NCBI GenBank assembly: GCA_031258255.1
Contig: JAIRNC010000078.1
Span: forward strand, 1 to 46,214
Origin: Synergistaceae bacterium
Lineage (GTDB): Bacteria; Synergistota; Synergistia; Synergistales; Synergistaceae
Reading direction: 5' to 3'
Length of the DNA: 46,214 bases
Shown piece by piece: positions 1 to 7,738 of this stretch. The position numbers and the translations under genes were made by a program. A model generated the notes under the pieces. It was given only the letters and a program-made list of their open reading frames with translations. It ran no database searches and was not told the DNA's origin. Numbering within the stretch: position 1 is the stretch's first letter; each line of letters starts with the position of its first letter.

Positions 1-315
1 CAGAAAAAATTCATCCTTGAGTTTGCGGGCAGGATATTCAGGCTGGACGATCCTGAAATAAGCCAGGAAGTTAAGGAGGAGTACAAAATGCAGACTATAT
101 CGCTTGAGCAGTACGTGGCCGAAATCGACAAGGAGGAAGCCAGGATGGAAGGCATGGAGAAAGGCATGGAGAAGGGCATGGAGAAGGGCATGGAGAAAGG
201 CATGGAGAAAGGCAAGATAGAAGTCGCTCGCTCAATGCTCTCCGACGGCTTTCCTGCGGAAACCATAAGGAAATACACCGGTTTGGATGAAAGCTCCATA
301 CTTTCACTGCGGTAG
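1..315 (+). CDS. C-terminal part of an Rpn/PD-(D/E)XK-type nuclease (partial, 5' end outside window)
   Basis: The frame is open from base 1 to the TAG at 313-315, giving 104 visible residues with no start in the window. The ATG at 88 is internal: the preceding codons (starting QKKFILEF) are in frame and look like protein. The visible part has a lysine/glutamate-rich helix, five MEKG repeats, and a tail containing ARSMLSDGFPAETIRKYTGL. That layout of a charged repeat linker followed by a short helix-turn-helix-like end is typical of the C-termini of Rpn family recombination-promoting nucleases (transposase_31/PD-(D/E)XK families). The catalytic domain would lie to the left of the window. The family assignment is by pattern only, because no catalytic residue is visible. 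Confidence 0.6.
   Translation, partial: QKKFILEFAGRIFRLDDPEISQEVKEEYKMQTISLEQYVAEIDKEEARMEGMEKGMEKGMEKGMEKGMEKGKIEVARSMLSDGFPAETIRKYTGLDESSILSLR
154..213 (+). repeat. Five tandem 12-bp units encoding MEKG
   Basis: Five head-to-tail copies of ATGGAGAARGGC lie in the reading frame of the nuclease tail, differing only at the lysine codon (AAA or AAG). A degenerate copy (ATGGAAGGC) sits just upstream at 145-153. Near-identical DNA in a coding repeat points to recent slippage expansion, so copy number may vary between strains. Confidence 0.9.
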
Positions 316-342
316 CTGATGGAATAGAATTATAGACGACGG

Positions 343-374
343 ATTAACGGCGGGAAGCAATACTCGCCGTTAAT
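343..374 (+). terminator. Perfect 10-bp stem hairpin after the nuclease gene
   Basis: ATTAACGGCG at 343-352 pairs exactly with CGCCGTTAAT at 365-374 across a 12-base loop, starting 27 bases after the stop codon. The downstream tract (TTAAAT, then CTTTCTTG) is only moderately T-rich, so termination strength is uncertain. The rest of 375-569 shows no supportable gene. Confidence 0.55.
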
Positions 375-569
375 TTAAATCTGTTCTTTCTTGTTTGCGA
401 ATGTCTCAGAACCGTTCTGCATGAAGGCTGGCCGCAACCGTAGAGATGTTTAAGCAAATGCTCCTCTGTGCAGTACATATCCATCTTCGGCATACAATAA
501 ATCAAATTTTCTTTGCCGTCGTTCCATCGAAAAGGACGCCTATTTGCTTATTTGAGTCGCTCGTTTCGA

Positions 570-598
570 TTGAATAGACACCGCGCTGGCTGTATAAT
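570..598 (+). promoter_or_regulatory. Sigma-70-type promoter for the aldo/keto reductase
   Basis: A -35 element TTGAAT (570-575) is separated by exactly 17 bases from a consensus -10 TATAAT (593-598). Transcription would start near 605, leaving a leader of about 50 bases before the ATG at 656. Confidence 0.65.
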
Positions 599-655
599 GG
601 TTTTTTATGTAATGAATAACGATATCTTCGGTACTTGGGGGAGGTTACGGTTGTC

Positions 656-1801
656 ATGGAGATGAGGTCGCTCAAGGACACGGGCGGGGAGATATCCCTT
701 CTGGGTTTCGGGCTGATGCGTCTGCCGCAGGTTTCCTCGGACGCAAGGGACATAGACTTCAAGACAGGGTTCCGCATGGTCGACAGGGCGCTGGAAGTGG
801 GGGTCAATTACTTCGACACGGCCTGGATCTATCACAAGGGAATGAGCGAATGTTTTGCGGGGGACGCGCTTTCCCGCCACCCGCGCGAGGCATACAGGCT
901 CGCGACGAAGATGCCCGCGTGGACGCTGGAATCGAGCGACGACCTTGAACGCGTATTCGGCGAGCAGTTGAAGAAGTGCAAGACGGATTACTTCGACTTC
1001 TACCTCCTGCACAATATCGGCGGGGAAACTTACGACCTCTCCATAAAATACGACCTGTATAACTTCCTGAATAAGAAAAAGGAGGCGGGCTATATCCGTC
1101 ACCTGGGCTTCTCGGTGCATGACGGCCCCGAGCGCCTGCGGAGCATAGTAGACAACTGGGAGTGGGATTTCGCCCAGATACAGCTCAATTACATCGACTG
1201 GGAGGACATCGACGCCAGACGCATGTACGAGATACTGCGCGGACGGGACATCCCCGTCGTGGTCATGGAACCGGTGCGCGGCGGGGCGCTGGCAAATCTG
1301 CCCGGCCCTGCGGCGGATATTTTAAGGAACGCCGACCCGTCCGTGAGCCAGGCTTCGTGGGCCATACGCTACGCCGCTTCCCTGCCCGGCGTGTTGACGG
1401 TCTTAAGCGGGATGACCACGCCGGAGCAGCTGGAGGATAACCTGAAGACCATGACCGATTTCAAGCCCCTCTCCGATGATGAGAGAGCGACCCTGGCGGA
1501 GGCCGCCGCTCGCTTTCGGGCGTCCGGCGCGGTACCCTGCACAGGGTGCCGTTACTGCATGGACTGCCCGTCCGGCGTGGACATCCCCAGGGTGTTTTCC
1601 ATTTACAACCTCTACCGCTCCACGCTCGCGTCGAACGAAGCGATGGCTGGCATTGTGCTCAGAAACGCCTACCGCACCCTGGCTGCCGGCGAAAAAGCGG
1701 ACAACTGCGTCTCCTGCGGCGTCTGCCTGGATCGCTGCCCGCAGGAGATCGAGATACCGCGCCTCTTAAAGGAGATGGCGGATCTGGCGACAGCGATTTG
1801 A
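656..1801 (+). CDS. Aldo/keto reductase with C-terminal double 4Fe-4S domain
   Basis: This 381-residue NAD(P)H-dependent oxidoreductase has an AKR barrel. The AKR catalytic tetrad is recognisable as D54, Y59, K85 and H119 (contexts NYFDT, IYHKG, ATKMP, LLHN). After the barrel come two ferredoxin-like clusters: CTGCRYCMDC (C295, C298, C301, C304) and CVSCGVCLDRC (C351, C354, C357, C361). The combination matches the anaerobe-typical aldo/keto reductase/4Fe-4S family, whose physiological substrates are mostly unknown. The ATG at 656 is chosen because GGGGGAGG (637-644) lies 11 bases ahead. A TTG at 635 is in frame but would contain that ribosome site. The gene stands alone behind its own promoter at 570-598. 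Confidence 0.9.
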   Translation: MEMRSLKDTGGEISLLGFGLMRLPQVSSDARDIDFKTGFRMVDRALEVGVNYFDTAWIYHKGMSECFAGDALSRHPREAYRLATKMPAWTLESSDDLERVFGEQLKKCKTDYFDFYLLHNIGGETYDLSIKYDLYNFLNKKKEAGYIRHLGFSVHDGPERLRSIVDNWEWDFAQIQLNYIDWEDIDARRMYEILRGRDIPVVVMEPVRGGALANLPGPAADILRNADPSVSQASWAIRYAASLPGVLTVLSGMTTPEQLEDNLKTMTDFKPLSDDERATLAEAAARFRASGAVPCTGCRYCMDCPSGVDIPRVFSIYNLYRSTLASNEAMAGIVLRNAYRTLAAGEKADNCVSCGVCLDRCPQEIEIPRLLKEMADLATAI

Positions 1802-1845
1802 GGGGTGGCGCTTCATTCGCGCTAAAACACAGGCTGCGGCAACGG

Positions 1846-1873
1846 TTGGCAATAGAGTAACTACTGATATTTT
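1846..1873 (+). promoter_or_regulatory. Possible promoter for a long proS leader
   Basis: TTGGCA (1846-1851) and TATTTT (1868-1873) have a 16-base spacer. The -10 element is weak. If it is used, the proS transcript would carry a leader of about 290 bases that includes the inverted repeats at 1916-2030. Confidence 0.3.
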
Positions 1874-1915
1874 AATCATGTTATTACACATTTATCTGTA
1901 AATAAAATAGCGTAT

Positions 1916-2030
1916 CATGTCCCTACGAAGCGCCGAGCGAAGCGCGCGAACTCTTAGGCATGACACGCAAATGGGGGTACATCGTAAGGCCAGTGCGTAT
2001 GAGGCGCACAAATTTTACGTAAATACCCCC
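1916..2030 (+). promoter_or_regulatory. Structured intergenic element upstream of proS (possible leader RNA)
   Basis: The 373-base gap 1802-2174 holds no supportable gene but has nested complementary segments. GGGGGTA (1973-1979) pairs with TACCCCC (2024-2030). Inside it CGTA (1983-1986) pairs with TACG (2016-2019), and innermost GTGCG (1993-1997) pairs with CGCAC (2005-2009) around a 7-base loop. This gives one extended stem with internal loops. Just before it, the bulged pair CATG..CC/GGCATG (1916-1962) encloses two direct copies of CGAAGCGC (1926-1933, 1938-1945). No T-box signature was seen. Whether it acts as RNA, a DNA element or a decayed repeat cannot be told from sequence alone. Confidence 0.4.
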
Positions 2031-2174
2031 TCCATTTTACCCGCCGAACCCTGACCATGACCGGAAGAATCTTTTACGCGCAATTAAAAGAAAACATGAA
2101 GCGATGTCGTTTCCAAAAGACGCCCTCCGTGTTAATCTTGTCCTTGGACGATTCATAAAAATGGAGGAATCTCA

Positions 2175-3623
2175 GTGGCAAAAAACATTACGCCGAAGGA
2201 ACAGAATTATTCGCAGTGGTACCAGGACGTCATAAGGGCAGCCGAACTAGCGGACAACGCGCCGGTGCGCGGATGCATGGTCGTCCGCCCTAACGCCTAC
2301 GGGGTATGGGAGAACATACAGTCAGCGTTCGACCGGGCCTTCAAGGAAACGGGGCATACGAACGCCTACTTCCCCCTGCTGATACCGAACTCCTTCATGG
2401 AGCGGGAGGCACAGCACGTGGAGGGCTTCGCGCCGGAGCTGGCGGTCGTCACCCACGCGGGCGGGGAGGAGCTGGAGGAGCCTTACGTCGTACGCCCAAC
2501 GTCGGAGACGATAATAGGCCACATGTACAGCCAGTGGGTTCAGTCGTGGCGCGACCTCCCGATACTGATAAATCAGTGGTGCAGCGTCGTTCGCTGGGAG
2601 AAGCGCCCGAGGCTCTTCCTGCGGACGTCGGAATTCCTCTGGCAAGAGGGGCATACCGCCCACGCCACCCGCGAAGAGGCTTACGCAGAGACGCTGCTCA
2701 TGCTGGGCGTCTACGAGCGGATCATGCAGGAGCATCTGGCGCTGTCGGTCATCTACGGGGAGAAATCCATGAACGAGCGCTTCCCCGGAGCGGAGAACAC
2801 GTTCTCCTGCGAGGCGATGATGAGCGACAAAAAGGCGCTCCAGGCAGGGACGAGCCACTTTTTGGGCCAGAACTTCGCCAGGGCGTTCGACATATCCTTC
2901 CAGGGGAAGGACGGCGCCACGGATTTCGCCTGGACGACGAGCTGGGGCGTCTCCACGCGCCTGATCGGGGCCATAATCATGACGCACTCCGACAACGACG
3001 GCCTCGTCCTGCCGCCGAAGGTGGCGCCCGTAAAGGCGGCCGTCATACCGATATCGAGCGACGAAGCCAAGCTCGCGCGTGACCTGGAGCCAGCCGCCAA
3101 GAAGCTCGCGGGCGAGCTTGCCGCGTCGTTCGGCGGGCTTGGCGCGGAGGTCGACAGGAATTACCATCTGCGCCCTGGTGACAGGTTCTTCCATCACATA
3201 CAGAAGGGCGTCCCCCTCCGTGTCGAGCTTGGAGAGAGGGAGTTCGCCAATGGCCACGTGACGGTCGTGCGGCGCGACACCGGCGCGAAGGAGCAGGTAG
3301 CGATAGATGCGGCGCCCGCGCGGGTGAGCGCGCTTTTGGGCGAGATACAGGAAAACCTCTACCGGCGCGCTCGTGAATTCCGCCTGGAGAACACTCACGA
3401 CGTCTCCAGCCTGGGCGAACTGAAAGATTTCTTCAAGGGCAGCGCCACGCCAGGGTTCGCGCGGGCATTCTTCGCGGGGTCATCCGACGACGAGAAGGAG
3501 ATAAAGGACATCACCGGCGGCGCCACGATCCGCTGTATGCCCCAGGACGACGAGGCTCTGGGCAAATGCGTCGTCACAGGCCAGGACGGCGCGCGCCGCG
3601 CGATCTTCGCGAAGGCATATTAG
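2175..3623 (+). CDS. proS: Prolyl-tRNA synthetase, short archaeal/eukaryotic-like type (ProS type 3)
   Basis: The enzyme charges tRNA-Pro with proline in the cytoplasm. The 482-residue class II synthetase has the motif RPTSE (107-111), a motif 2 region FLRTSEFLWQEGHTAH (148-163) and the motif-3-like stretch TTSWGVSTRLIGA. An anticodon-binding and C-terminal zinc-type domain follows. It lacks the INS editing insertion of the E. coli-type enzyme, and its size fits the eukaryote-like group found in Synergistota, Firmicutes and others. The start is GTG with GGAGGA at 2163-2168. mnmE follows 62 bases later on the same strand, so the two may share a transcript. Confidence 0.96.
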   Translation: MAKNITPKEQNYSQWYQDVIRAAELADNAPVRGCMVVRPNAYGVWENIQSAFDRAFKETGHTNAYFPLLIPNSFMEREAQHVEGFAPELAVVTHAGGEELEEPYVVRPTSETIIGHMYSQWVQSWRDLPILINQWCSVVRWEKRPRLFLRTSEFLWQEGHTAHATREEAYAETLLMLGVYERIMQEHLALSVIYGEKSMNERFPGAENTFSCEAMMSDKKALQAGTSHFLGQNFARAFDISFQGKDGATDFAWTTSWGVSTRLIGAIIMTHSDNDGLVLPPKVAPVKAAVIPISSDEAKLARDLEPAAKKLAGELAASFGGLGAEVDRNYHLRPGDRFFHHIQKGVPLRVELGEREFANGHVTVVRRDTGAKEQVAIDAAPARVSALLGEIQENLYRRAREFRLENTHDVSSLGELKDFFKGSATPGFARAFFAGSSDDEKEIKDITGGATIRCMPQDDEALGKCVVTGQDGARRAIFAKAY

Positions 3624-3685
3624 GGGCCGGTGGCTGGGTTCGACGGACAAGCGTCCCTGGGCCGCATATCGGCGGCAGGGGTTTC

Positions 3686-5080
3686 GTGCGTACCGACGAC
3701 GTCATAGCCGCGATAGCGACCGCCTGGGGCGAGTCTGCGATAGCGGTGGTGCGGCTGTCCGGCGCTGGCTCGGTTCATATCGCCGATAAATTTTTCCGCG
3801 CCAGGAGCGGGAAAAACCTCGAGGAAATCCAGGCGCGCCACATGGCGCTGGGGGTCGTCGCGGACGCGGAGGGTTTCGCCGTAGACGAGGCGCTGGCCGT
3901 CCGATTCGAGGAGGGGCGCAGCTACACAGGGGAGGAGTCCGTCGAGGTTCACTGTCACGGCGGCATAATGGCAGTCCAGCGATGCCTGGAGCTCTTTCTG
4001 GGCTGCGGCGCGCGGCTCGCCCTGCCAGGCGAGTTCACGAAGCGGGCCTTCCTGTCAGGGCGCATCGACCTGGCTCAGGCGGAAGCGGCGCTGGGGGTCA
4101 TACGCTCCAAGAGCGACGCTGCCCTCCTGTCCGCGGAGCGCTCGCTGCAAGGGGAGCTGTCGTCAGGCGTCCGCAGCCTGATGGATTCACTGACTGCATT
4201 CAGGGCAGGGCTGGAGGCCAGGCTGGATTACCCGGAGGAGCTGGACGGGCAGGAAAATTCCGAGATCTCGGACGGCATCGAGAAACTGTCGTTCGCGGCG
4301 TCCGATCTTGCTAGCCGCTGCCGGGCCGGCCTCATACTCTCCGGCGGGGTTCGTGTGGCTATCCTGGGCAGGCCAAACGTCGGCAAGTCGGCGCTTTTGA
4401 ACGCGCTCACGGGCCAGGACCGGGCCATCGTCGCCGCGACGCCGGGCACTACGAGGGACACGGTGACAGCATCCACAGTCTGGCGTGGGCTAGCCCTGGA
4501 GTTCGTAGACACGGCGGGCATAAGGGAGACAAGCGACGAGATAGAGGGCATCGGGATAGCCCGTTCGCTGGCGGCGATGGGCGGCGCTGACGTCCGGCTC
4601 GTCGTAACCGACGCGTCCGGCATGACAGCAGACGACGAGGAGATCATATCGGAGGCCACAAAAAAAGACGCGGGAGACGCGGCGGGATCCACGCTCCTTG
4701 CCCTGAACAAGAGCGACCTCCTGCCTCCAGGTTGTCTGAAAAACGCCGACGTTGCCTCAGGCGCGGGGATAAATCAGATAAAGACCTCAGCGCTCACGGG
4801 CTATGGCATCGAGGCCCTGAAGGACGCCATATTCGAACTCGCCTTAGGCAGCGTCCCAGCCGAGGAGGGCTACGCCGCGACGGAGCGTATGGCGTCGGGG
4901 ATTGCCGAGGCGGCGTCGCTCTTAGGCGACGCAAAGGCCGCAATGAAACGCGCGGACGGCATAGACGCCGTGGGCTCTCTCTTGGCCGAGGCCTCTGTAG
5001 CGATAGCGGCGCTGCTGGGCGCTGACGCTACAGAGGAACTGCTCGACGCCATATTCTCCAATTTCTGCGTGGGGAAGTGA
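3686..5080 (+). CDS. mnmE: tRNA modification GTPase MnmE (TrmE)
   Basis: With MnmG, this enzyme installs the (carboxymethyl)aminomethyl group on U34 of certain tRNAs. The protein has 464 residues: an N-terminal folate-binding domain, a helical domain split by the GTPase domain, and the conserved end FCVGK with the essential Cys at 461. The G motifs are visible: GRPNVGKS (228-235), TTRDT (255-259), DTAG (275-278) and NKSD (341-344). The start is the GTG at 3686 behind GGCAGGGG. An upstream in-frame start at 3566 would overlap proS and add about 40 residues unlike the family. mnmG is not in the window. The gene ends 9 bases from the convergent transaldolase-like gene, with no obvious terminator between them. 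Confidence 0.96.
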   Translation: MRTDDVIAAIATAWGESAIAVVRLSGAGSVHIADKFFRARSGKNLEEIQARHMALGVVADAEGFAVDEALAVRFEEGRSYTGEESVEVHCHGGIMAVQRCLELFLGCGARLALPGEFTKRAFLSGRIDLAQAEAALGVIRSKSDAALLSAERSLQGELSSGVRSLMDSLTAFRAGLEARLDYPEELDGQENSEISDGIEKLSFAASDLASRCRAGLILSGGVRVAILGRPNVGKSALLNALTGQDRAIVAATPGTTRDTVTASTVWRGLALEFVDTAGIRETSDEIEGIGIARSLAAMGGADVRLVVTDASGMTADDEEIISEATKKDAGDAAGSTLLALNKSDLLPPGCLKNADVASGAGINQIKTSALTGYGIEALKDAIFELALGSVPAEEGYAATERMASGIAEAASLLGDAKAAMKRADGIDAVGSLLAEASVAIAALLGADATEELLDAIFSNFCVGK

Positions 5081-5089
5081 GCCCCGCGC

Positions 5090-6388
5090 CTAGCTCTGCC
5101 CCTTTGCCGCGTTCATAAAGCGCCTCTGGTAGCTTATCACCTGGTTCGTAGAGGTGAAGCGGGCCAGGTAGTCCGGCGGCGCGGTGATCACTACCCTGTG
5201 GTGCATGTCCGCGAACTCCGGCTCGCAGAGCAGCTTGTCTATGTCGGGATAGTTGTGCGGCCCATCCATCGAGCAGACGATCAGGCGCGTGTCCGGCAGG
5301 TTGCAGTTTCGGAGGACGCGCAGATTATGTCTCATGCCGTCCAGCCCGTCCCTCCCCTCACGATCCTCGAAGTGCCTGTACCCTATGACGCTGTACCCGA
5401 AATTCAGCACGTCCCGCAGGTCGGCGCCGGCCTTCGATGGCGGGTAGAAGTCGTTGCTGACGAGATAAGCCCTCAGGTCCTCCAGATGCGTCTCGTCCCG
5501 CGACGCGCCGTAGGCGTCCAGGAATTCCTTGATTTTCGTCGACTGCACCAGCCTATGGCGCAGGAACGTGTTGATGAAATAAGGGCGCGCCTGCAGAGCG
5601 AGCTGAGTCTGATACGGCTCGAACATCAGCGTGAAGTTGATGCGGAATCCGTGCTCGCGGAGCCTGAGCGCCAGCCTGTGGCCTCGAAGGGCCTCCTCCG
5701 TCTTTATGTCGTCGTAGCCCACACTGAGCAGCTTGTCCCCCTCCAGCAGCTGCCCTACGTTCTCCGGCGTCACCGGCCCCGTATGCGGCACCTTGATCAC
5801 GACGCGGTACTTGCCTATCATCTCGCGGAACTTCTCCGCTTCCTCAAGAAGCAGGCTGAAATCCTTCTCGAAGGGGTTGTTGAGCTCCACGCTGATGTCG
5901 GCGCCTGGGCCCAGGATACGCCCTATCTCGCCCATCACCTCGTCCCTGGTCTTGAACCTGTTGCCGACGTTCGCCTTCGGGTTGTTTATGAACAGGTCAT
6001 ACACTATGCCAGGGTTGCACGTGAGGTTTGAGATGAAGGGCGCGATCGCCTCCACCTCGTATGGGTCTGCCGTGTCAGCTGAGTACAGGACCTTCGTCGG
6101 GCGGGGCGCGCCGTCCTTGTCCCGCGATATGTCCCTCTTTAAGTCGACGCGCAGGACGCCGTCGCGATCCATCATAAGATCCCTGCGGAATCCGGCTGGC
6201 GTGCCGCCCTCCGTCGGGAACTCGTTCAGCACGTCCTTGAAACTTTCCGTGACGCCGATAAATTTGACCGTATCCCGCAGAGCCAGGTACTCGTCGCGGC
6301 ACATCTCCGTGTCCAGCGCGCGCTGCACGTAATCGTCCTCTCCCCTGGCGGATGGGACGCCCAGTGAGAACAACCTGAATTTCAGCAT
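5090..6388 (-). CDS. Transaldolase-family protein with long N-terminal extension
   Basis: The 432-residue protein matches the transaldolase/fructose-6-phosphate aldolase barrel from about residue 110 onward. It has SNLTCNPGIVYD (120-131), VVIKVPHTG (196-204) with K199 as the expected Schiff-base lysine, and GFRINFTLMFEPYQ (247-260), where the family has its NxTLxFS..QA strand. The first ~105 residues do not resemble a compact transaldolase, and the protein is larger than both the ~220-residue and ~320-residue members, so its sugar substrate is open. It has its own promoter (6439-6467). The ATG at 6388 is preceded by GGGGTGATG. No pentose-phosphate gene is adjacent. Confidence 0.75.
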   Translation of the reverse strand: MLKFRLFSLGVPSARGEDDYVQRALDTEMCRDEYLALRDTVKFIGVTESFKDVLNEFPTEGGTPAGFRRDLMMDRDGVLRVDLKRDISRDKDGAPRPTKVLYSADTADPYEVEAIAPFISNLTCNPGIVYDLFINNPKANVGNRFKTRDEVMGEIGRILGPGADISVELNNPFEKDFSLLLEEAEKFREMIGKYRVVIKVPHTGPVTPENVGQLLEGDKLLSVGYDDIKTEEALRGHRLALRLREHGFRINFTLMFEPYQTQLALQARPYFINTFLRHRLVQSTKIKEFLDAYGASRDETHLEDLRAYLVSNDFYPPSKAGADLRDVLNFGYSVIGYRHFEDREGRDGLDGMRHNLRVLRNCNLPDTRLIVCSMDGPHNYPDIDKLLCEPEFADMHHRVVITAPPDYLARFTSTNQVISYQRRFMNAAKGQS

Positions 6389-6438
6389 GACATCACCCCG
6401 ATAGATAAAATTTAAGGAATCATCCTCTGCCCGCCTTC

Positions 6439-6467
6439 ATACTATGTCCTGCAAATGAGTTTGTCAA
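6439..6467 (-). promoter_or_regulatory. Sigma-70-type promoter for the transaldolase-like gene
   Basis: On the minus strand a perfect -35 TTGACA (plus-strand 6462-6467) is 17 bases from a -10 TAGTAT (plus-strand 6439-6444). The start point would be near 6432, about 44 bases before the ATG. Confidence 0.65.
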
Positions 6468-6470
6468 CAA

Positions 6471-6553
6471 GCGAGAACGTCCTAACCCCCTGTTGCGTTA
6501 GCGGCGTTCGATGCGGCGCTCTCGCCTGATTGAAATCGAAGCTGCGTCAATCA
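6471..6553. other. Cluster of nested inverted repeats in the 6389-6613 gap
   Basis: GCGAG (6471-6475) pairs with CTCGC (6521-6525), AACG (6476-6479) with CGTT (6505-6508), and CTAAC (6482-6486) with GTTAG (6497-6501). A second hairpin follows, TGATTG (6527-6532) with CAATCA (6548-6553). The cluster sits between the upstream operon's terminator and the -35 element of the transaldolase-like gene. It could be a regulatory DNA site or a decayed small repeat. Confidence 0.35.
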
Positions 6554-6587
6554 AAAGAGGGCGGCGCCTGAAAACTGCCCCGCCCTC
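6553..6587 (-). terminator. Rho-independent terminator of the MoeA/ABC transporter operon
   Basis: Read on the minus strand, GAGGGCGG (plus 6580-6587) pairs perfectly with CCGCCCTC (plus 6557-6564) and is followed by TTTT. It lies 26 bases past the stop codon of the binding-protein gene. Confidence 0.8.
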
Positions 6588-6613
6588 CGTTCACCATGTC
6601 GCGCGCGGCAGAC

Positions 6614-7705
6614 TTATTTCTTGGCCGGCGGCAGGTGGGAGAGGATGTTGCGCGCGTTCTCCGCGCTGAGGTCGTAACCGTAGAAGTTTTTATAATACGC
6701 CATCGTCTCCTTGACCATGTCTATGTCCTTGAAGAGGTCCGGGTAGAGGGTCTTGGCCAAAAATTGCATCAGCAGGACGCACTCGCCGCTGTAATCCCAG
6801 AACATCACGCCGTCAGGCGGTAGGAGCACCATGCCGTTTTTGACGGCTGATATCTCGCTCCAGCGGGCATCCTTCACCACGCCGTCCGTAGAGCCAGTGC
6901 GCCCCATTATGATGGCGTCCGGGTCCCATGCGATGATCTGTTCGAGCGTGATGGTCGTGTTGACCTCCTCGTTCGTGTCCCTTGCCACAAATACGCCGCC
7001 AGCCAGCTCTACGATGAACTGAGGGTAGGAGTTTTTGGAAAAGCACTCGAGGCCGTCGTCCGAGCAGCTGAAATAGACCTTTTTCCTCGCGCCATCCTTC
7101 AAATCCTTTACCCTGTCGTTTATGAGTTTAGCCTTCTGGTCGAAGTAACTGTTCCACATCCTGGCGCGCTCCTTCGCAGCCCCCCCGATGGAGTCCGCTA
7201 TGACGTTCACCTCTTTTTTCTGGAACTCGACGAACTCTTTCGCCGTGCCGGGGTTGTTGCTGGTCAGCTGAGTCACCACGACCGTGAGGCCCGCCGCCTC
7301 CATCTTCCCGATCTGCTCCGGCATACTCCAGTAATAGATGATATCCGGGTCAAGCGCGATAAGCTCCTCCACGTTCGGGTCCATCGGGTTCGAGAAGAGC
7401 GCCATATCCTTGAACCTCGGGTAGACCTCGATAGCCCATGGGCCAGCTACGGCGTAGGCGTTCTTGCCGACGAGCCTGTCGGCGGCGCCCAGGAGGAGTA
7501 TCTTCTCCGGCGTCGGCCCCACGAACGTCGCGAGCCTCTGCGGATCCCGGGGCAGGCTGACCACCCGCCCCGCAAGATCGATGAAGGGCCGGGACTCCGC
7601 TTCTGCAGCGGCGCCAGCGGCACGGAAACCCAATGCGTGAACGCCCGTCGCCACGAAAACGGCGGCGATTAACGTGACAAAAACTTTCTTCCAGCTTTTT
7701 CTCAT
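6614..7705 (-). CDS. ABC transporter substrate-binding protein, TroA-like fold (FecB/BtuF class)
   Basis: The 363-residue exported protein has a Lys/Arg-led N-terminus, a hydrophobic stretch (about residues 8-30) and an Ala-rich cleavage region. A helical-backbone periplasmic binding protein of the PF01497 type follows: DLAGRVVSLP, then RLATFVGPTPEKILLLGAAD and LDPDIIYYWS. Such proteins deliver siderophores, haem, cobalamin or, in a few cases such as Haemophilus MolA, molybdate or tungstate. The ATG at 7705 has AGGGGGG nine bases upstream; a GTG at 7711 is a less well spaced alternative. It is the last gene of the operon, 33 bases after the ATPase. No lipobox was identified, so it is probably soluble in the periplasm. 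Confidence 0.85.
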   Translation of the reverse strand: MRKSWKKVFVTLIAAVFVATGVHALGFRAAGAAAEAESRPFIDLAGRVVSLPRDPQRLATFVGPTPEKILLLGAADRLVGKNAYAVAGPWAIEVYPRFKDMALFSNPMDPNVEELIALDPDIIYYWSMPEQIGKMEAAGLTVVVTQLTSNNPGTAKEFVEFQKKEVNVIADSIGGAAKERARMWNSYFDQKAKLINDRVKDLKDGARKKVYFSCSDDGLECFSKNSYPQFIVELAGGVFVARDTNEEVNTTITLEQIIAWDPDAIIMGRTGSTDGVVKDARWSEISAVKNGMVLLPPDGVMFWDYSGECVLLMQFLAKTLYPDLFKDIDMVKETMAYYKNFYGYDLSAENARNILSHLPPAKK

Positions 7706-7738
7706 GACCACATGCCCCCCTGTTTTTTAGACGATAAT

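Noticed and set aside
1802-2174. T-box or known riboswitch upstream of proS
   Set aside because: No T-box AGGGTGG-type core or other riboswitch consensus was found; only unassigned hairpins remain.
2322-3398. Long minus-strand open frame antisense to proS
   Set aside because: It is a shadow of the GC-rich proS codons, rich in Arg/Ala/Pro, with no ribosome site, and the sense-strand proS is certain.
5198-6031. 277-codon plus-strand frame antisense to the transaldolase-like gene
   Set aside because: No start signal and composition typical of an antisense shadow; the minus-strand gene has a promoter and motifs.
6389-6613. tRNA gene in the 6389-6613 gap
   Set aside because: Short stems exist but no cloverleaf, TPsiC loop or acceptor stem can be assembled.
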